Assembly (NCBI GenBank): GCA_010912705.1
Contig: POWB01000006.1
Location: 23,854 to 87,853 of the forward strand
Source of the DNA: Halochromatium sp.
GTDB taxonomy: Bacteria > Pseudomonadota > Gammaproteobacteria > Chromatiales > Chromatiaceae
Reading direction: 5' to 3'
Length of the DNA stretch: 64,000 nt
In this document: piece after piece, positions 39,449 through 49,286 of the stretch
Layout of the letters: the number at the start of each line of letters is the position of its first letter
How positions within the stretch are numbered: the stretch's first letter is position 1
Translations under genes and position numbers: made by a program
Notes under the pieces: model-generated
Seen by the model: only the letters and a program-made list of their open reading frames with translations
The model's database searches: none
Told to the model about the DNA's origin: nothing

Positions 39449-40318
39449 TCACGGCTTGCGCATGGAAAGAAACATGCGGGTGGGTGCGAGCAGTCGGACG
39501 TCATAGGATTGTTCTTTCTCCACGCGGAAGAACGTCCGCATCAACTCCATCAGTTCGTCGAAACCGAATTCTGTCATGTGCTCGGGCACCCCTTCGGGAT
39601 TGGCCCCGCCAAGTTTTGCCTCCATAAAATCCTTTGCCTCGTGGGCCAGGTGCTTAAGCCTGCCCTTGAGACCTTTCGTTTCATGAATGCTCTGCAACAG
39701 GTGGAAACGACCGTCCGGTGCCAGCACCCTGACCACCTCACGGAAAAACGCCTCCTTATCATTGAAGTGATCTAGCGCAGCCAGCACCGTCACATCGCTG
39801 AAGGCCTCGTCCTGAAATGGTAGATACTCCGCCAGTCCCACGGCGAAGGGGAACTCACCGGTTTCCGGCAGAGTTATTGGGTCCAGTCCAATGTAGGCCA
39901 CCCGCTCGGGGTCAAAACACTGGCGAAACTTGCCGGGGCCGCAGCCTACATCTAAGATTCTTCCATGCTGGATTTCGGTAAAAGCGGCGAAGTCCTGCTG
40001 TTGCACCTCTGACCGACCCAGCCGGTGGGTCACTTGGACCGGCTCTTGCTGCCGCCGCTCACGCCGTTGCCGGAACCCCTCCAAATGTCTCTGCCATGTC
40101 TCCCACTCGTCGCCTTGGACTACACCCTGAGCCAGCAGGAGTGGGATACCTGCGCGGATGGGGAATTCATGCCCCTGGCTGCAGTGCAACCTACCTTCTA
40201 AGATACACCCATCCTGCTCCTGCTCCTGCTCCGACACCAAGGTTAAGGGTGCCCCTGAGCAGTTTGGGCATCCGAGGTATTGCAGCATCTCGCGGTTGAT
40301 CATGTTTTCTTTCTCCAA
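39449..40318 (-). CDS. Class I SAM-dependent methyltransferase with Trm112-like N-terminal zinc ribbon
   Basis: YLGCPNCSGAPLTLV...GRLHCSQGHEFPIRAGIPLLL, GRILDVGCGPGKFRQCF, EAFSDVTVLAALDHFNDKEAFFREVVRVLAPDGRFHLLQS. Confidence 0.9.
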   Translation of the reverse strand: MEKENMINREMLQYLGCPNCSGAPLTLVSEQEQEQDGCILEGRLHCSQGHEFPIRAGIPLLLAQGVVQGDEWETWQRHLEGFRQRRERRQQEPVQVTHRLGRSEVQQQDFAAFTEIQHGRILDVGCGPGKFRQCFDPERVAYIGLDPITLPETGEFPFAVGLAEYLPFQDEAFSDVTVLAALDHFNDKEAFFREVVRVLAPDGRFHLLQSIHETKGLKGRLKHLAHEAKDFMEAKLGGANPEGVPEHMTEFGFDELMELMRTFFRVEKEQSYDVRLLAPTRMFLSMRKP

Positions 40319-40699
40319 TGTTAGTGTTTAGAATTAGTACTGAACACTCTGCCGAGCAGGGTGTGGCGCCCAGTGACCAAGAGATTCACTTGCTGGCAAG
40401 CCATCCGACAAAGGTGTTGTGTACCTAGGCCAATCGGCTTGACTCATTGCGGACGCCTGCGCCGACACCCAGGCCACGGTCAGCCAAGTACATCATGACT
40501 GAAGATAGATGATGTCTTCAAGGCTTACCAGCCCCTTCGCCAGCCCTAAACGCACGGAAGGGGTTTGATAGTCCAAGCCACTTAGGACGTCGTTTTAGAA
40601 GGACCTGAACATCTCGGGCAACTTCACGATCGAGGGAACGCGGATTGTATGCACTGTATCCATGCCAGAGGCGGCGGTTGTTGCTAGCGACGGCTCACC

Positions 40700-41000
40700 T
40701 AACAGAAAAACGGGATCTCTTGGCTTGAACTGAAACGCTATCTCGGCGTCTCCTATCCCATCGCCGGGCGCGACAAACTTAAGATCCTGCAGGTGATGAA
40801 GGGGCGAGATGATCAGAAACAGCACAACAGCGTCAATAACAGCTTACGCGGCTCTTACTACCAGGCTAGTGGCAAACATCTATCTTGTTATCTCGGCGAG
40901 TTCAGCTGTCGCTTCAACCGTCGTTTTGACTTAGCAACGATGCTGCCACGCCTGGGTTGGACTAGGGTACGCAAAACCTTGATGGGTTGGCTGAGCCTTG
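40700..41000 (+). pseudogene. Degenerate IS1595-family transposase
   Basis: LT*QKNGISWLELKRYLGVSYPIAGRDKLKILQVMKGRDDQKQ fused to NSLRGSYYQASGKHLSCYLGEFSCRFNRRFDLATMLPRL; in-frame stop and internal deletion of the middle catalytic part. Confidence 0.75.
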
Positions 41001-41153
41001 TTAATAATCAGGCGAGCGCGTGCCCTGACCAGCCCGATCGGCGCGACGACGACCGCGCTCGACGAAGTCTCCTTAACTCATACTTGTGGCGGCGTAGCAA
41101 CTGGAGCAACTGATGGTAAAGGCTAAAAATGCTACTGTAGATACAGCTAGCTC

Positions 41154-41333
41154 GACTTTGGCCATTTTGGCAGTCTTCCACAGGGTACTAACTGTCTGAT
41201 AAAGTCGAGGGGGACTAAAATTTAGAGGGGGTCAGCAAGTCTGAACTCCAAAAGGAGACCCTTCGCTAATTTTTCACAAATCGCAAGCCTCTGAAAATAA
41301 AAGGGTTGCAGGCATGTAAAAATGGCCAAAGTC
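41154..41333. repeat. 15-bp perfect inverted repeat pair (gactttggccatttt / aaaatggccaaagtc), 150-bp spacer
   Basis: Arms read at 41154-41168 and 41319-41333; no ORF between. Confidence 0.85.
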
Positions 41334-41512
41334 AAGCAAGTATAAGTGCCACAAATATAAAAATTTAGGCTCATGATGTGAACTCTGTGAATGCAAATTG
41401 CTGACCCGGCGGAAACTCAGCCCCCAATCTTCTTAGCTAAATCTCTGGGAAGCGGCATCATACCTTTCTTCTCATGATTCAAACCCTCTATTGTGCGTGT
41501 TATTGAAAAAGT

Positions 41513-42772
41513 ATGAAAGTCGCTTATCTCATGTCCAGGTTTCCGAAGCTCTCGGAAACCTTTGTGTTGCTGGAAGCATTAGAGGTTAGGCGCGCTGGTG
41601 TCGAGGTCGTTATTTTTCCACTTCTCCACTATCAGGAGTGGAACGTACATACGGAGGCACTGGACCTAGAGGGTTCAATCTTCCGTAGTCCCTATCTCTC
41701 GCTTGAAGTCCTTCGCGCGAATCTCTGGTTCCTTCGGCGAAAGCCCGTGGAGTATATCCGCACCTTAGCTCGGGTTTTGACTGGTCGGATTCGTCCGCGG
41801 GCTAATATCTTCAAGACCCTGGTTGTTTTTCCAAAGACCGTGTATTTTGCCAAGATGATCAAAAGATTTCGCTGTGATTGGGTGCACGCGCATTTTGCGA
41901 CGATACCCTCAACAGCGGCTTGGATCATCTATCGGCTGACCGGCATCCCATATAGCTTTATCGCCCATGGCAGCGATATACACGCGAATCAGCATTTGCT
42001 CGCGCTCAAATTGTCTGATGCGGCCTGTGCCTTCACGATATCCGAGTACAATAAGCGATTTATGACCTGGCAGACTTGCGCTACCTGGTCTGGTACCCTA
42101 AGTGTTTTGCACTGCGGTGTGTATCCGGCAGACTATGAGAAGCGCTTGAAGCAGCCGCTGTCTACGAGGGGTGTAATCCGTATACTCAGCGTTGGCTCTT
42201 TGCTTGAGGTCAAGGGGCATCGCTATCTTATCGAGGCGTGCTCGCTCTTAGGAGCAAAGGGTGTTGATTTTCTCTGTGAGATCATTGGTGAGGGGCCGCT
42301 GCTTTCTGAGTTGAAGCTCCAGATCTCTAACAGCAATTTAAGACAACGTATTGTGTTGGCTGGTGGAATGAGTCGTGACGCTGTGCGTGGTCAGTTGGCG
42401 CAGGCCGATATCTTTGTACTTCCTAGTGTCCGAGCTGCTCGCGGGAGTCGTGAGGGGATACCCGTGGCACTCATGGAGGCGATGGCCGCGGGCCTGCCTG
42501 TTGTTGCAAGTCGCCTCTCGGGGATTCCTGAATTAGTCGAAGATGGACGTTCAGGGTTGTTGGTGATGCCACGCCATAGTTCAGGGCTCGCTCGGGCGAT
42601 CGAACGGATACTCAGTGATCCTGATGGCGCGAGGCGGATGGCGCAGGAGGCAAGTGAGGTCGTGAAGCGAGACTTTAATCTTGAAATAACCTCACGGCAA
42701 CTGATTGCGCGTTGGGAAGGGGCGTTGAGTGCGGTTGCCGATGAGCAACACTCAGGGCAGTCACGCGGATGA
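41513..42772 (+). CDS. Glycosyltransferase family 4 (WcaL-like)
   Basis: VAYLMSRFPKLSETFVLLEALEVRRAGVEVVIFPL, VHAHFATIPSTAAWIIYRLTGIPYSFIAHGSDIH, LSVGSLLEVKGHRYLIEAC, EGIPVALMEAMAAGLPVVASRLSGIPELVEDG. Confidence 0.93.
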   Translation: MKVAYLMSRFPKLSETFVLLEALEVRRAGVEVVIFPLLHYQEWNVHTEALDLEGSIFRSPYLSLEVLRANLWFLRRKPVEYIRTLARVLTGRIRPRANIFKTLVVFPKTVYFAKMIKRFRCDWVHAHFATIPSTAAWIIYRLTGIPYSFIAHGSDIHANQHLLALKLSDAACAFTISEYNKRFMTWQTCATWSGTLSVLHCGVYPADYEKRLKQPLSTRGVIRILSVGSLLEVKGHRYLIEACSLLGAKGVDFLCEIIGEGPLLSELKLQISNSNLRQRIVLAGGMSRDAVRGQLAQADIFVLPSVRAARGSREGIPVALMEAMAAGLPVVASRLSGIPELVEDGRSGLLVMPRHSSGLARAIERILSDPDGARRMAQEASEVVKRDFNLEITSRQLIARWEGALSAVADEQHSGQSRG

Positions 42773-43686
42773 TCAGCCCTCATCCAAACCAAGGTTTAAA
42801 AGAGGGATTTAGCCGGATGGGCATAACAGTCGTAATACCTACCTGCGATCGAGAACCGAAGTTGCGATCAGCTCTTGATTCGGTTTTTCGTCAGTCCTTA
42901 CGGCCACGGGAGATCCTAGTGATCGATAACGGGTGCATCTCGATTTGTGATCGGCTGAGCGGCATTTATCCCAATGCGGAGTTTGTTCGGATACCGCCAC
43001 GTGCTGGTGTGGCGGTCGCGAGGAATTGGGGTGCGATGCTTGGGTCAGGGGTCTATCTCGCATTTCTAGATGACGACGACGTTTGGCCGGTTGACTATCT
43101 GGCGACGATGGTGGCTCATCTTGAAGCGACCGGAGATGGGTTAGTCGCGGCACCCAACCGAGATCTTGAGACAGAGGAGATCATCGCAATGCCGATCCCG
43201 ATACCCTGCGATAGCCGCCTAAAGCAATGGCGTGAACTTGCCTATATGGGTAGTAACATGGTGATGCGTGCGGATGATTTCTGGTCCGCGGGAGGGTTCC
43301 CAGCGCGTCTGGTGACTGGTGAAGACCGAGCGCTCGTCATCAGGATGCATCTCAATGGTGTTCGCATCAGCCGCTGCTTAGATACATTTGTGCTCCGCAA
43401 CATGGAACCCTGCGATCGACTGACCAGTGGCAGCAATTTACTGATGGGCAAACTCTCGTTTTTGGAGGCATTCCGGGACGAGATGCCGCGACGTGATCGC
43501 CATGACGACCAATTGTCTTTTTTGATTTACCTCTCTAAATCTTGGGGTTGGCCAATCTGGTTGATCGGGGTCTTTTGTGTTCCCGCTGCCGCGTTCCGAA
43601 GACTTTTGAAATACCTGAGGTCAGGCATTCCGAAGTGGCGCATCACTTCTTCTACATGTCCTACCGGTAATAGGCTCTACAAATAA
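42769..43686 (+). CDS. Glycosyltransferase family 2
   Basis: GITVVIPTCDREPKLRSALDSVFRQSLRPREILVIDNG, VAVARNWGAMLGSGVYLAFLDDDDVW; possible internal start at 42817. Confidence 0.9.
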   Translation: MISPHPNQGLKEGFSRMGITVVIPTCDREPKLRSALDSVFRQSLRPREILVIDNGCISICDRLSGIYPNAEFVRIPPRAGVAVARNWGAMLGSGVYLAFLDDDDVWPVDYLATMVAHLEATGDGLVAAPNRDLETEEIIAMPIPIPCDSRLKQWRELAYMGSNMVMRADDFWSAGGFPARLVTGEDRALVIRMHLNGVRISRCLDTFVLRNMEPCDRLTSGSNLLMGKLSFLEAFRDEMPRRDRHDDQLSFLIYLSKSWGWPIWLIGVFCVPAAAFRRLLKYLRSGIPKWRITSSTCPTGNRLYK

Positions 43687-43703
43687 TAAACTGAAATCAA
43701 GAC

Positions 43704-45074
43704 ATGGCCATCAGCAACACCTACCCCGCGCGTATCGAGACGGCACAGGCACAAACCCCGAGGCGGATGCCATGCGATGCTTTGCTTGATGCCTGGCCAT
43801 CACAATTGCTTTTTCTACTAATCCTGGCAACAATCCCATTCTATAAATTTAGGCAAATTGGTGAGCAAGCGGTACTTAAGGTTGACTGGATGCTGACTGC
43901 TGCATTGATAGTATGGATTGTCGCTGTTCTGCTCTTAACTAAATCCTTGCCGTTGAGATTGCGTGCTAATTTTTGGCCGTTGCTGCTTTTGTTTCTTGTA
44001 TCAAATAGCATCTCTACCATCTTATCTCCGTATCCTGAAATTAGTGTTGGCGGTATGACGGTTTTGTTGCAGGTGATCGCGTTTATAGCGATCAGTTTGA
44101 TGATGCTAAACGGTCGAAACATATTTGATACCGTGCCATGGGTGATTACTGGAAGCATCGCCTTGAATTCTGGGTTAGCACTTCTTGGAAATAGTTTTGG
44201 TATCGAGATTTTTATCGAACAGGGGCGCGCCCTTGGTGGGACAATTACTGCGAATAATATGGCGCTGATGTCAGTATTTGCGTTTCCGTTGAGCGTTTAC
44301 CTTGTGCTCTATAGTCGTGGTTTACTGGCTAAGGGCATAGCCCTGATCCTACTAATTCTGATCTTAGCTGGCTTGGTAGAATCTGGCTCTCGCGGCGGCT
44401 TCGTTAATTTTATTATCGGGTTTGCATTGCTCGGATGGCACTTTAAGTCAAAGCTTCGTGTCCATTACCTAGGAATCGTATTCGCGGGTATTGCATTAAT
44501 GCTGGCTGTCTTCTTCTATACAGTGCCACAGGAGTATTGGGAGCGCCAGTCGTCACTCTCAATCTTGACAAGTGCTGTGTCCAAAGATCCTGGGCATTTA
44601 AGTGAAGATCGTTCGTTGGAGCGCCGTACAGCCTACCTGGTCGTAGTAAAGGAATCTTTTTTTGCGCGACCTCTGATTGGCTTTGGAACGAACACTTTTC
44701 ACGAATTGTGGTTCTTATCTGATGAGTCTGATGCCTTTGATAATGTTCGGCGCCCGGCGCACAATACTTATGCAGAGATATTAGTCGGTTCCGGGGTGAT
44801 TGGTCTGCTTCTATTTCTTGCACTATTGTTAAAAGTGTATGGAAATTATCGCAAAGCTGAACATCAATTCTCTTTTGTGCAAGATTATAGGTCAGCCGAC
44901 CTTGCTGCGATGTATCGCATTGCTTTTGTGTCCGTCCTATTCTATTTTTTTGTCAAAAGCGGTATCGACCACAAGCTTTTTATATTGGCAATTGCAATGT
45001 CTTTCGCTTTGCTACTAATGTCTCAGGAGCAGTTAATGCGGGCTAATAGCCTGAGCAAGGAGGATAGAACCTAA
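43704..45074 (+). CDS. O-antigen ligase/polymerase family membrane protein (paralog of 28942..30390)
   Basis: Multiple TMs; VPQEYWERQSSL, RSLERRTAYLVVVKESFFARPLIGFGTNTF, RPAHNTYAEILVGSGVIGLLLF. Confidence 0.87.
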   Translation: MAISNTYPARIETAQAQTPRRMPCDALLDAWPSQLLFLLILATIPFYKFRQIGEQAVLKVDWMLTAALIVWIVAVLLLTKSLPLRLRANFWPLLLLFLVSNSISTILSPYPEISVGGMTVLLQVIAFIAISLMMLNGRNIFDTVPWVITGSIALNSGLALLGNSFGIEIFIEQGRALGGTITANNMALMSVFAFPLSVYLVLYSRGLLAKGIALILLILILAGLVESGSRGGFVNFIIGFALLGWHFKSKLRVHYLGIVFAGIALMLAVFFYTVPQEYWERQSSLSILTSAVSKDPGHLSEDRSLERRTAYLVVVKESFFARPLIGFGTNTFHELWFLSDESDAFDNVRRPAHNTYAEILVGSGVIGLLLFLALLLKVYGNYRKAEHQFSFVQDYRSADLAAMYRIAFVSVLFYFFVKSGIDHKLFILAIAMSFALLLMSQEQLMRANSLSKEDRT

Positions 45075-45078
45075 CATC

Positions 45079-46359
45079 ATGGTAGCTTCAAAACTATGCA
45101 AAAGGGATATGACGATCGGGTTAATGATTGCATCTCTCGAAATTGGTGGAGCGCAGCGGGCGATATTATCACTTGCTGCAGGTCTCAGGCGTGAGGGTTT
45201 TTCGGTCCGCCTTATTCTGCTTGAAGATAAACGAATAATGCCACTGCCCGGTGACGCGCAGATGCAGGCATATTTGTCCAAAAATACCTATGTGTTATCG
45301 AAAAAGAACTGGTGGCGAGATCGTCTGAGCACCTTAGGAAAGATGATAGGACTGACAGTCTGTATCTGGAAACTGAAACGCATGCTTCGTGAGGAAAAGC
45401 TATCGGTAATGGTTAGTTTCCTCGAACGAGCAAACATACTGAACTTAATTGCGGTTAGGGAGATTCCGCGTGTTATTTCTATACGAAAGCATATGGAAAT
45501 GGCCTTAGCAGAAAAGACCTGGCTCAAGGCAATTCTAATCAGAATTGGCTATTCGCTTCTACTGCACCGTGCAACTGTGGTCGTATGTAATTCGCGTGAA
45601 TCAGCAATGAGCTTCGAGAAACTTTTTCCAGTGAAGGATACGCAGGTACACGCAATCCTGAATTGCGCAAGTGACGATATTTTCCCGGGATCTATGGCGG
45701 ACGATACAGTAAAGGGGATAGGAGAGTCTGGAGCCCAGATTGTTGCAATGGGTAGATTCAAGCCAGCAAAGGGGTTTGTGCCGTTAATTCGGTCGTTCAG
45801 GTTAGTGGCAAATCAGTTTCCTTCTGCAGAATTAGTGATTATTGGTGACGGCCCCGACCGTCGCAAACTGGAGCGCATGATAAGAGCGCTCAAGCTAGAT
45901 GGACGAGTGCGGTTGCCAGGTTTCTTAGGGAACCCAGTATCTGTTCTAAAACAGTCTCTGATTTTCGTATGCTCGTCACGTTCAGAGGGTTTTCCAAATG
46001 CTTTAGTCGAGGCAATGATGTTAGGCTTGCCGGTAGTTGCTGCTGATTGTCACTCTGGGCCAAGAGAAATCTTGGAGCCATCTACCGATCCCCGTCGGAA
46101 GGCAACGAAGCTGGAAACAGCATCATTCGGAATTATTGTACCAAAGATGCCACTGTCCGACCTTGGTGCCGATTTTGAGTTGCAAGCATCAGAAATAGCT
46201 CTTGCTGATGGTATGATTAAATTATTAAACGACGATGCGCTGAGAATATCCTATGGAGCGCTTGCAAAAAGACGGGCGTTAGAATTTGCTCCGGATAAGA
46301 TGGTCAGCGAGTGGGAGTCCCTCCTTGTCAATATCACTACTGTGAAACATTCTCCCTGA
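45079..46359 (+). CDS. Glycosyltransferase family 4
   Basis: TIGLMIASLEIGGAQRAILSLAAGLRREGFSVRLI, VAMGRFKPAKGFVPLIRSF, SRSEGFPNALVEAMMLGLPVVAADCHSGPREIL. Confidence 0.93.
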   Translation: MVASKLCKRDMTIGLMIASLEIGGAQRAILSLAAGLRREGFSVRLILLEDKRIMPLPGDAQMQAYLSKNTYVLSKKNWWRDRLSTLGKMIGLTVCIWKLKRMLREEKLSVMVSFLERANILNLIAVREIPRVISIRKHMEMALAEKTWLKAILIRIGYSLLLHRATVVVCNSRESAMSFEKLFPVKDTQVHAILNCASDDIFPGSMADDTVKGIGESGAQIVAMGRFKPAKGFVPLIRSFRLVANQFPSAELVIIGDGPDRRKLERMIRALKLDGRVRLPGFLGNPVSVLKQSLIFVCSSRSEGFPNALVEAMMLGLPVVAADCHSGPREILEPSTDPRRKATKLETASFGIIVPKMPLSDLGADFELQASEIALADGMIKLLNDDALRISYGALAKRRALEFAPDKMVSEWESLLVNITTVKHSP

Positions 46360-46416
46360 CTAGATTAAGGGTTCACTAAAGTTAAATAGACCTTTTTAGT
46401 CAGTTAAGGTGGCAAA

Positions 46417-47502
46417 ATGATGAGCAAGATCGTGAGCCCGCGCAAGGATGTTCTTTATTTGTTTACGGGAACACGGGTAAGCTATCGTGACTCAGCGACG
46501 AATCTTCCGGATACTCAACTCTATGGGTTGAATTACTTACCAAAATACGGCCTTTCGGTAGCAACCCGCGAGATCATGGATCTGCCAGGTGGGGGCCTCT
46601 TGTCTCGGTTGCTTTATTTTCGACTAAGGCACATGTTGCTTTTTATCTTTACAAGCAACTACCGCCTGATCTTTGGCCCTTCTTTGGTCTATCAACTGCC
46701 GCTTAAGATCCTTTTCCGTTCACGCGCTAAATTTGTCCTGTTAAACATCAATCTCAACAGTATGCTGGCGAAGTATCGTCGCAATACTATCCTGTATAGA
46801 TCCCTAAGGGCTCTCGTCCTTCACTTTGACGGAATCGTGTGCTTATCAAATTTTCAGAGAAGAGATCTAGTGACTGAGCACAGGATTCCGGAATCGAAAT
46901 TAACGTTTATTCCTCTGGGTGTAGACTTTGCCTACTATCAAGGCAGAGAATCGGTTGATCGTGAGGATTTCATTTTATCAGTTGGCCGTGATAAAGGACG
47001 CGATTATCTGACCCTAATAGAGTCCGCCCGCAAACTCCCAGAGTATCGTTTTATCATTGTTTGTTCTCCCCGGAACCTCAAATTGTTAGGCTTCCGGTTC
47101 CTGCCGCCAAATATCATTGTGCGACTGGATATTGATGCAACGGAATTATTAAAGTTGTATCAGACCGCGGCATTGGCAGTGTTGCCGACGACTCCGGATG
47201 GTGAGGGGGATGGCATGGACTGCTCCGGTCAAACCGTGCTTTTAGACCTGATGGCTAGCGGGGTACCAGTGATTGCGACGTACCGAGCTTATCTGGATGA
47301 CTATGCGGACGATAATCAAGAGATTATCTCGATACCACCCGGAGACCCCACGATCATGGCAGAGATGATTAAGTCACTAATGACCACACCAGCCCGTCGT
47401 GATGAGCTTGCGAATCGGGCAAGAGAGAGGGTGCTAGCAGAGTTTACGACGGAAAAAATGGCGGGTAACTTAGCGACCTATTTTCAACATTTTCTTAACT
47501 GA
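46417..47502 (+). CDS. Glycosyltransferase family 4 (GT1-like)
   Basis: FDGIVCLSNFQRRDLVTEHRIPESKLTFIPLGVDFAYY, LLDLMASGVPVIATYRAYLDDYADD. Confidence 0.8.
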   Translation: MMSKIVSPRKDVLYLFTGTRVSYRDSATNLPDTQLYGLNYLPKYGLSVATREIMDLPGGGLLSRLLYFRLRHMLLFIFTSNYRLIFGPSLVYQLPLKILFRSRAKFVLLNINLNSMLAKYRRNTILYRSLRALVLHFDGIVCLSNFQRRDLVTEHRIPESKLTFIPLGVDFAYYQGRESVDREDFILSVGRDKGRDYLTLIESARKLPEYRFIIVCSPRNLKLLGFRFLPPNIIVRLDIDATELLKLYQTAALAVLPTTPDGEGDGMDCSGQTVLLDLMASGVPVIATYRAYLDDYADDNQEIISIPPGDPTIMAEMIKSLMTTPARRDELANRARERVLAEFTTEKMAGNLATYFQHFLN

Positions 47503-48412
47503 TTGTATCGAGAATAGAAACCATTTCCTCAGGTAATGCGATTAGCATCGCATGGCTTCGAACGGGAATGCTTTCTCCGCTCCGAACCATTAACGTTCTA
47601 CCCGCAACGCTTTCACGTAAGATTCTGATCGCACGTGATAGTGTGCTGTTCCCGACATTTTTTCTTTCGAGCCAGCAAATGACATAAGCATGCTTTTGTA
47701 AGATATCTATTGCAGGAGTGCTGCCTGCGCTGAACTGATTAATATGCTGCTCAAATAAGATTAGCGGTCGATGTCTCATGATTGTTTGTATGGCGCCAAT
47801 TAGTATGTTGGTCTCAAAGCCTTCGGTGTCGATTTTTATTAGTTTAATTTCCTTTTCTGTATTAAAGCAGTCGTCAAGCACTTCTATTTTGACATCCTCT
47901 GTCATTCTGTCTTGAGGTGCCGCATTAGCGATAATTGACGAACCACCAGCGTTAGTTGCCGTGAAGCTGAGTGGATAGGTTCCTGCGATATTACCAAGTC
48001 CATGGTCGTGGGGAATGACGTTTGTCGCAAAAGCTGCATTGATTTTCAGAAGCTGGTAGGTTAATGGATTGGGTTCGAATGCATGAACTTCGAAGAATAA
48101 TTTACTCAAAAAAAGCGCATGATTCCCGATGTTGGCGCCAATATCTAGGGCGATTGACTCAGAACATAGTGCGCGGATAGGGCGTAAAAAGTCTCGGAGT
48201 AACTGGAGTTCAATGTGTTCGAAGAGACCAAATTGGTTTATGGTAATTCCAATGTTGTCATTGGCAAAAATAACAAATGGGTGTCCGCGTTCCTGCTGTA
48301 AGCGCTGCCTAAGTCCCTTAGTCATAGACATACACGCTTGAGAGAGAAGCCATTTTACTCCTAGTGTGTGATTTTTTTTGAACAATACCATTGGCCGTTG
48401 GAGCCTATCCAC
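47495..48412 (-). CDS. FkbM-family methyltransferase
   Basis: IALDIGANIGNHALFLSKLFFEVHAFEPNPLTYQLLKIN, KEIKLIKIDTEGFETNILIGAIQTIMRHRPLILFE. Confidence 0.92.
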   Translation of the reverse strand: MDRLQRPMVLFKKNHTLGVKWLLSQACMSMTKGLRQRLQQERGHPFVIFANDNIGITINQFGLFEHIELQLLRDFLRPIRALCSESIALDIGANIGNHALFLSKLFFEVHAFEPNPLTYQLLKINAAFATNVIPHDHGLGNIAGTYPLSFTATNAGGSSIIANAAPQDRMTEDVKIEVLDDCFNTEKEIKLIKIDTEGFETNILIGAIQTIMRHRPLILFEQHINQFSAGSTPAIDILQKHAYVICWLERKNVGNSTLSRAIRILRESVAGRTLMVRSGESIPVRSHAMLIALPEEMVSILDTIS

Positions 48413-48501
48413 TAATGCCTCCGTTGAACGAGTGTAGGTTTGATGTGCGTCACGGGTTTCATGGCTTAATGAATATTCTTATCTGATATGAGATTAATCA
48501 T

Positions 48502-49272
48502 TTAAATGCCCCATCTTAATTTGCAAACAAGGTAATTTCTCGTATTGCGAAGGATGCCTCTGCCGCGGATACTGAGTGATGAGCGCAACTCTGCCTCAGC
48601 TTCTTTGTGATTTCTTGTTTTTGAGTCGAGCCGGGGTTGAGCGGTGAACAAGGGATTGTTCAAGATGTTTCCGGGTATGATCGAAAAAGGTGTGTTAGTC
48701 TTCCATGCAGCATAGTTGAAGCTTAACTGGTCTCTGACCGAGTTTTGAGACAATTCCTCCCACCAAAAGGTCATAAGACGCTTGATATCTGGATGATTGT
48801 GTTCCCGAATTAGCACTCCGGTTGCGCATAAAACGTTGTCAAAGAAGCACTCCTGGCGATACCTTTTTATTTGTGGAATCACGCAGGAAGGAAGGTCGCG
48901 CTTTAGTATTAAGACCTCTCGTGCTTCTTGATAAACATTGATACGTCGCGAATGTTTAAATAGCGCGATCTTGTTATCCTTGAGATAGTCCAAGGCGGTT
49001 CTTGGTGTGGCGACCAATGAAAGAGTGGCGTCATGCCAGATACTGTATTTATACTCCGGGAACAGTTCGTGGGGTAATAGCTTGAGTCGTCGTGCTGTCA
49101 GGCGCGGATTCTGACTCGCATCTATGTGTCGTATGGTCCAGGTTTCGGAAGAGAGCTCGCTGTCGTCGGTATAGCAAATGTAGTCGGCATCTGGGTGCGG
49201 GCTTGCTTCGAGCAACCGGTCTCTTTTACCCATGATCGCGGTATATACGACGATTTTGGGATGTTGATTCAT
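48502..49272 (-). CDS. DUF616/TOD1-like glycosyltransferase-type domain protein
   Basis: KIVVYTAIMGKRDRLLEASPHPDADYICYTDD, NPRLTARRLKLLPHELFPEYKYSIWHDATLSL, ALFKHSRRINVYQEAREV. Confidence 0.8.
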   Translation of the reverse strand: MNQHPKIVVYTAIMGKRDRLLEASPHPDADYICYTDDSELSSETWTIRHIDASQNPRLTARRLKLLPHELFPEYKYSIWHDATLSLVATPRTALDYLKDNKIALFKHSRRINVYQEAREVLILKRDLPSCVIPQIKRYRQECFFDNVLCATGVLIREHNHPDIKRLMTFWWEELSQNSVRDQLSFNYAAWKTNTPFSIIPGNILNNPLFTAQPRLDSKTRNHKEAEAELRSSLSIRGRGILRNTRNYLVCKLRWGI

Positions 49273-49286
49273 AGTTGAAAGGGAGG

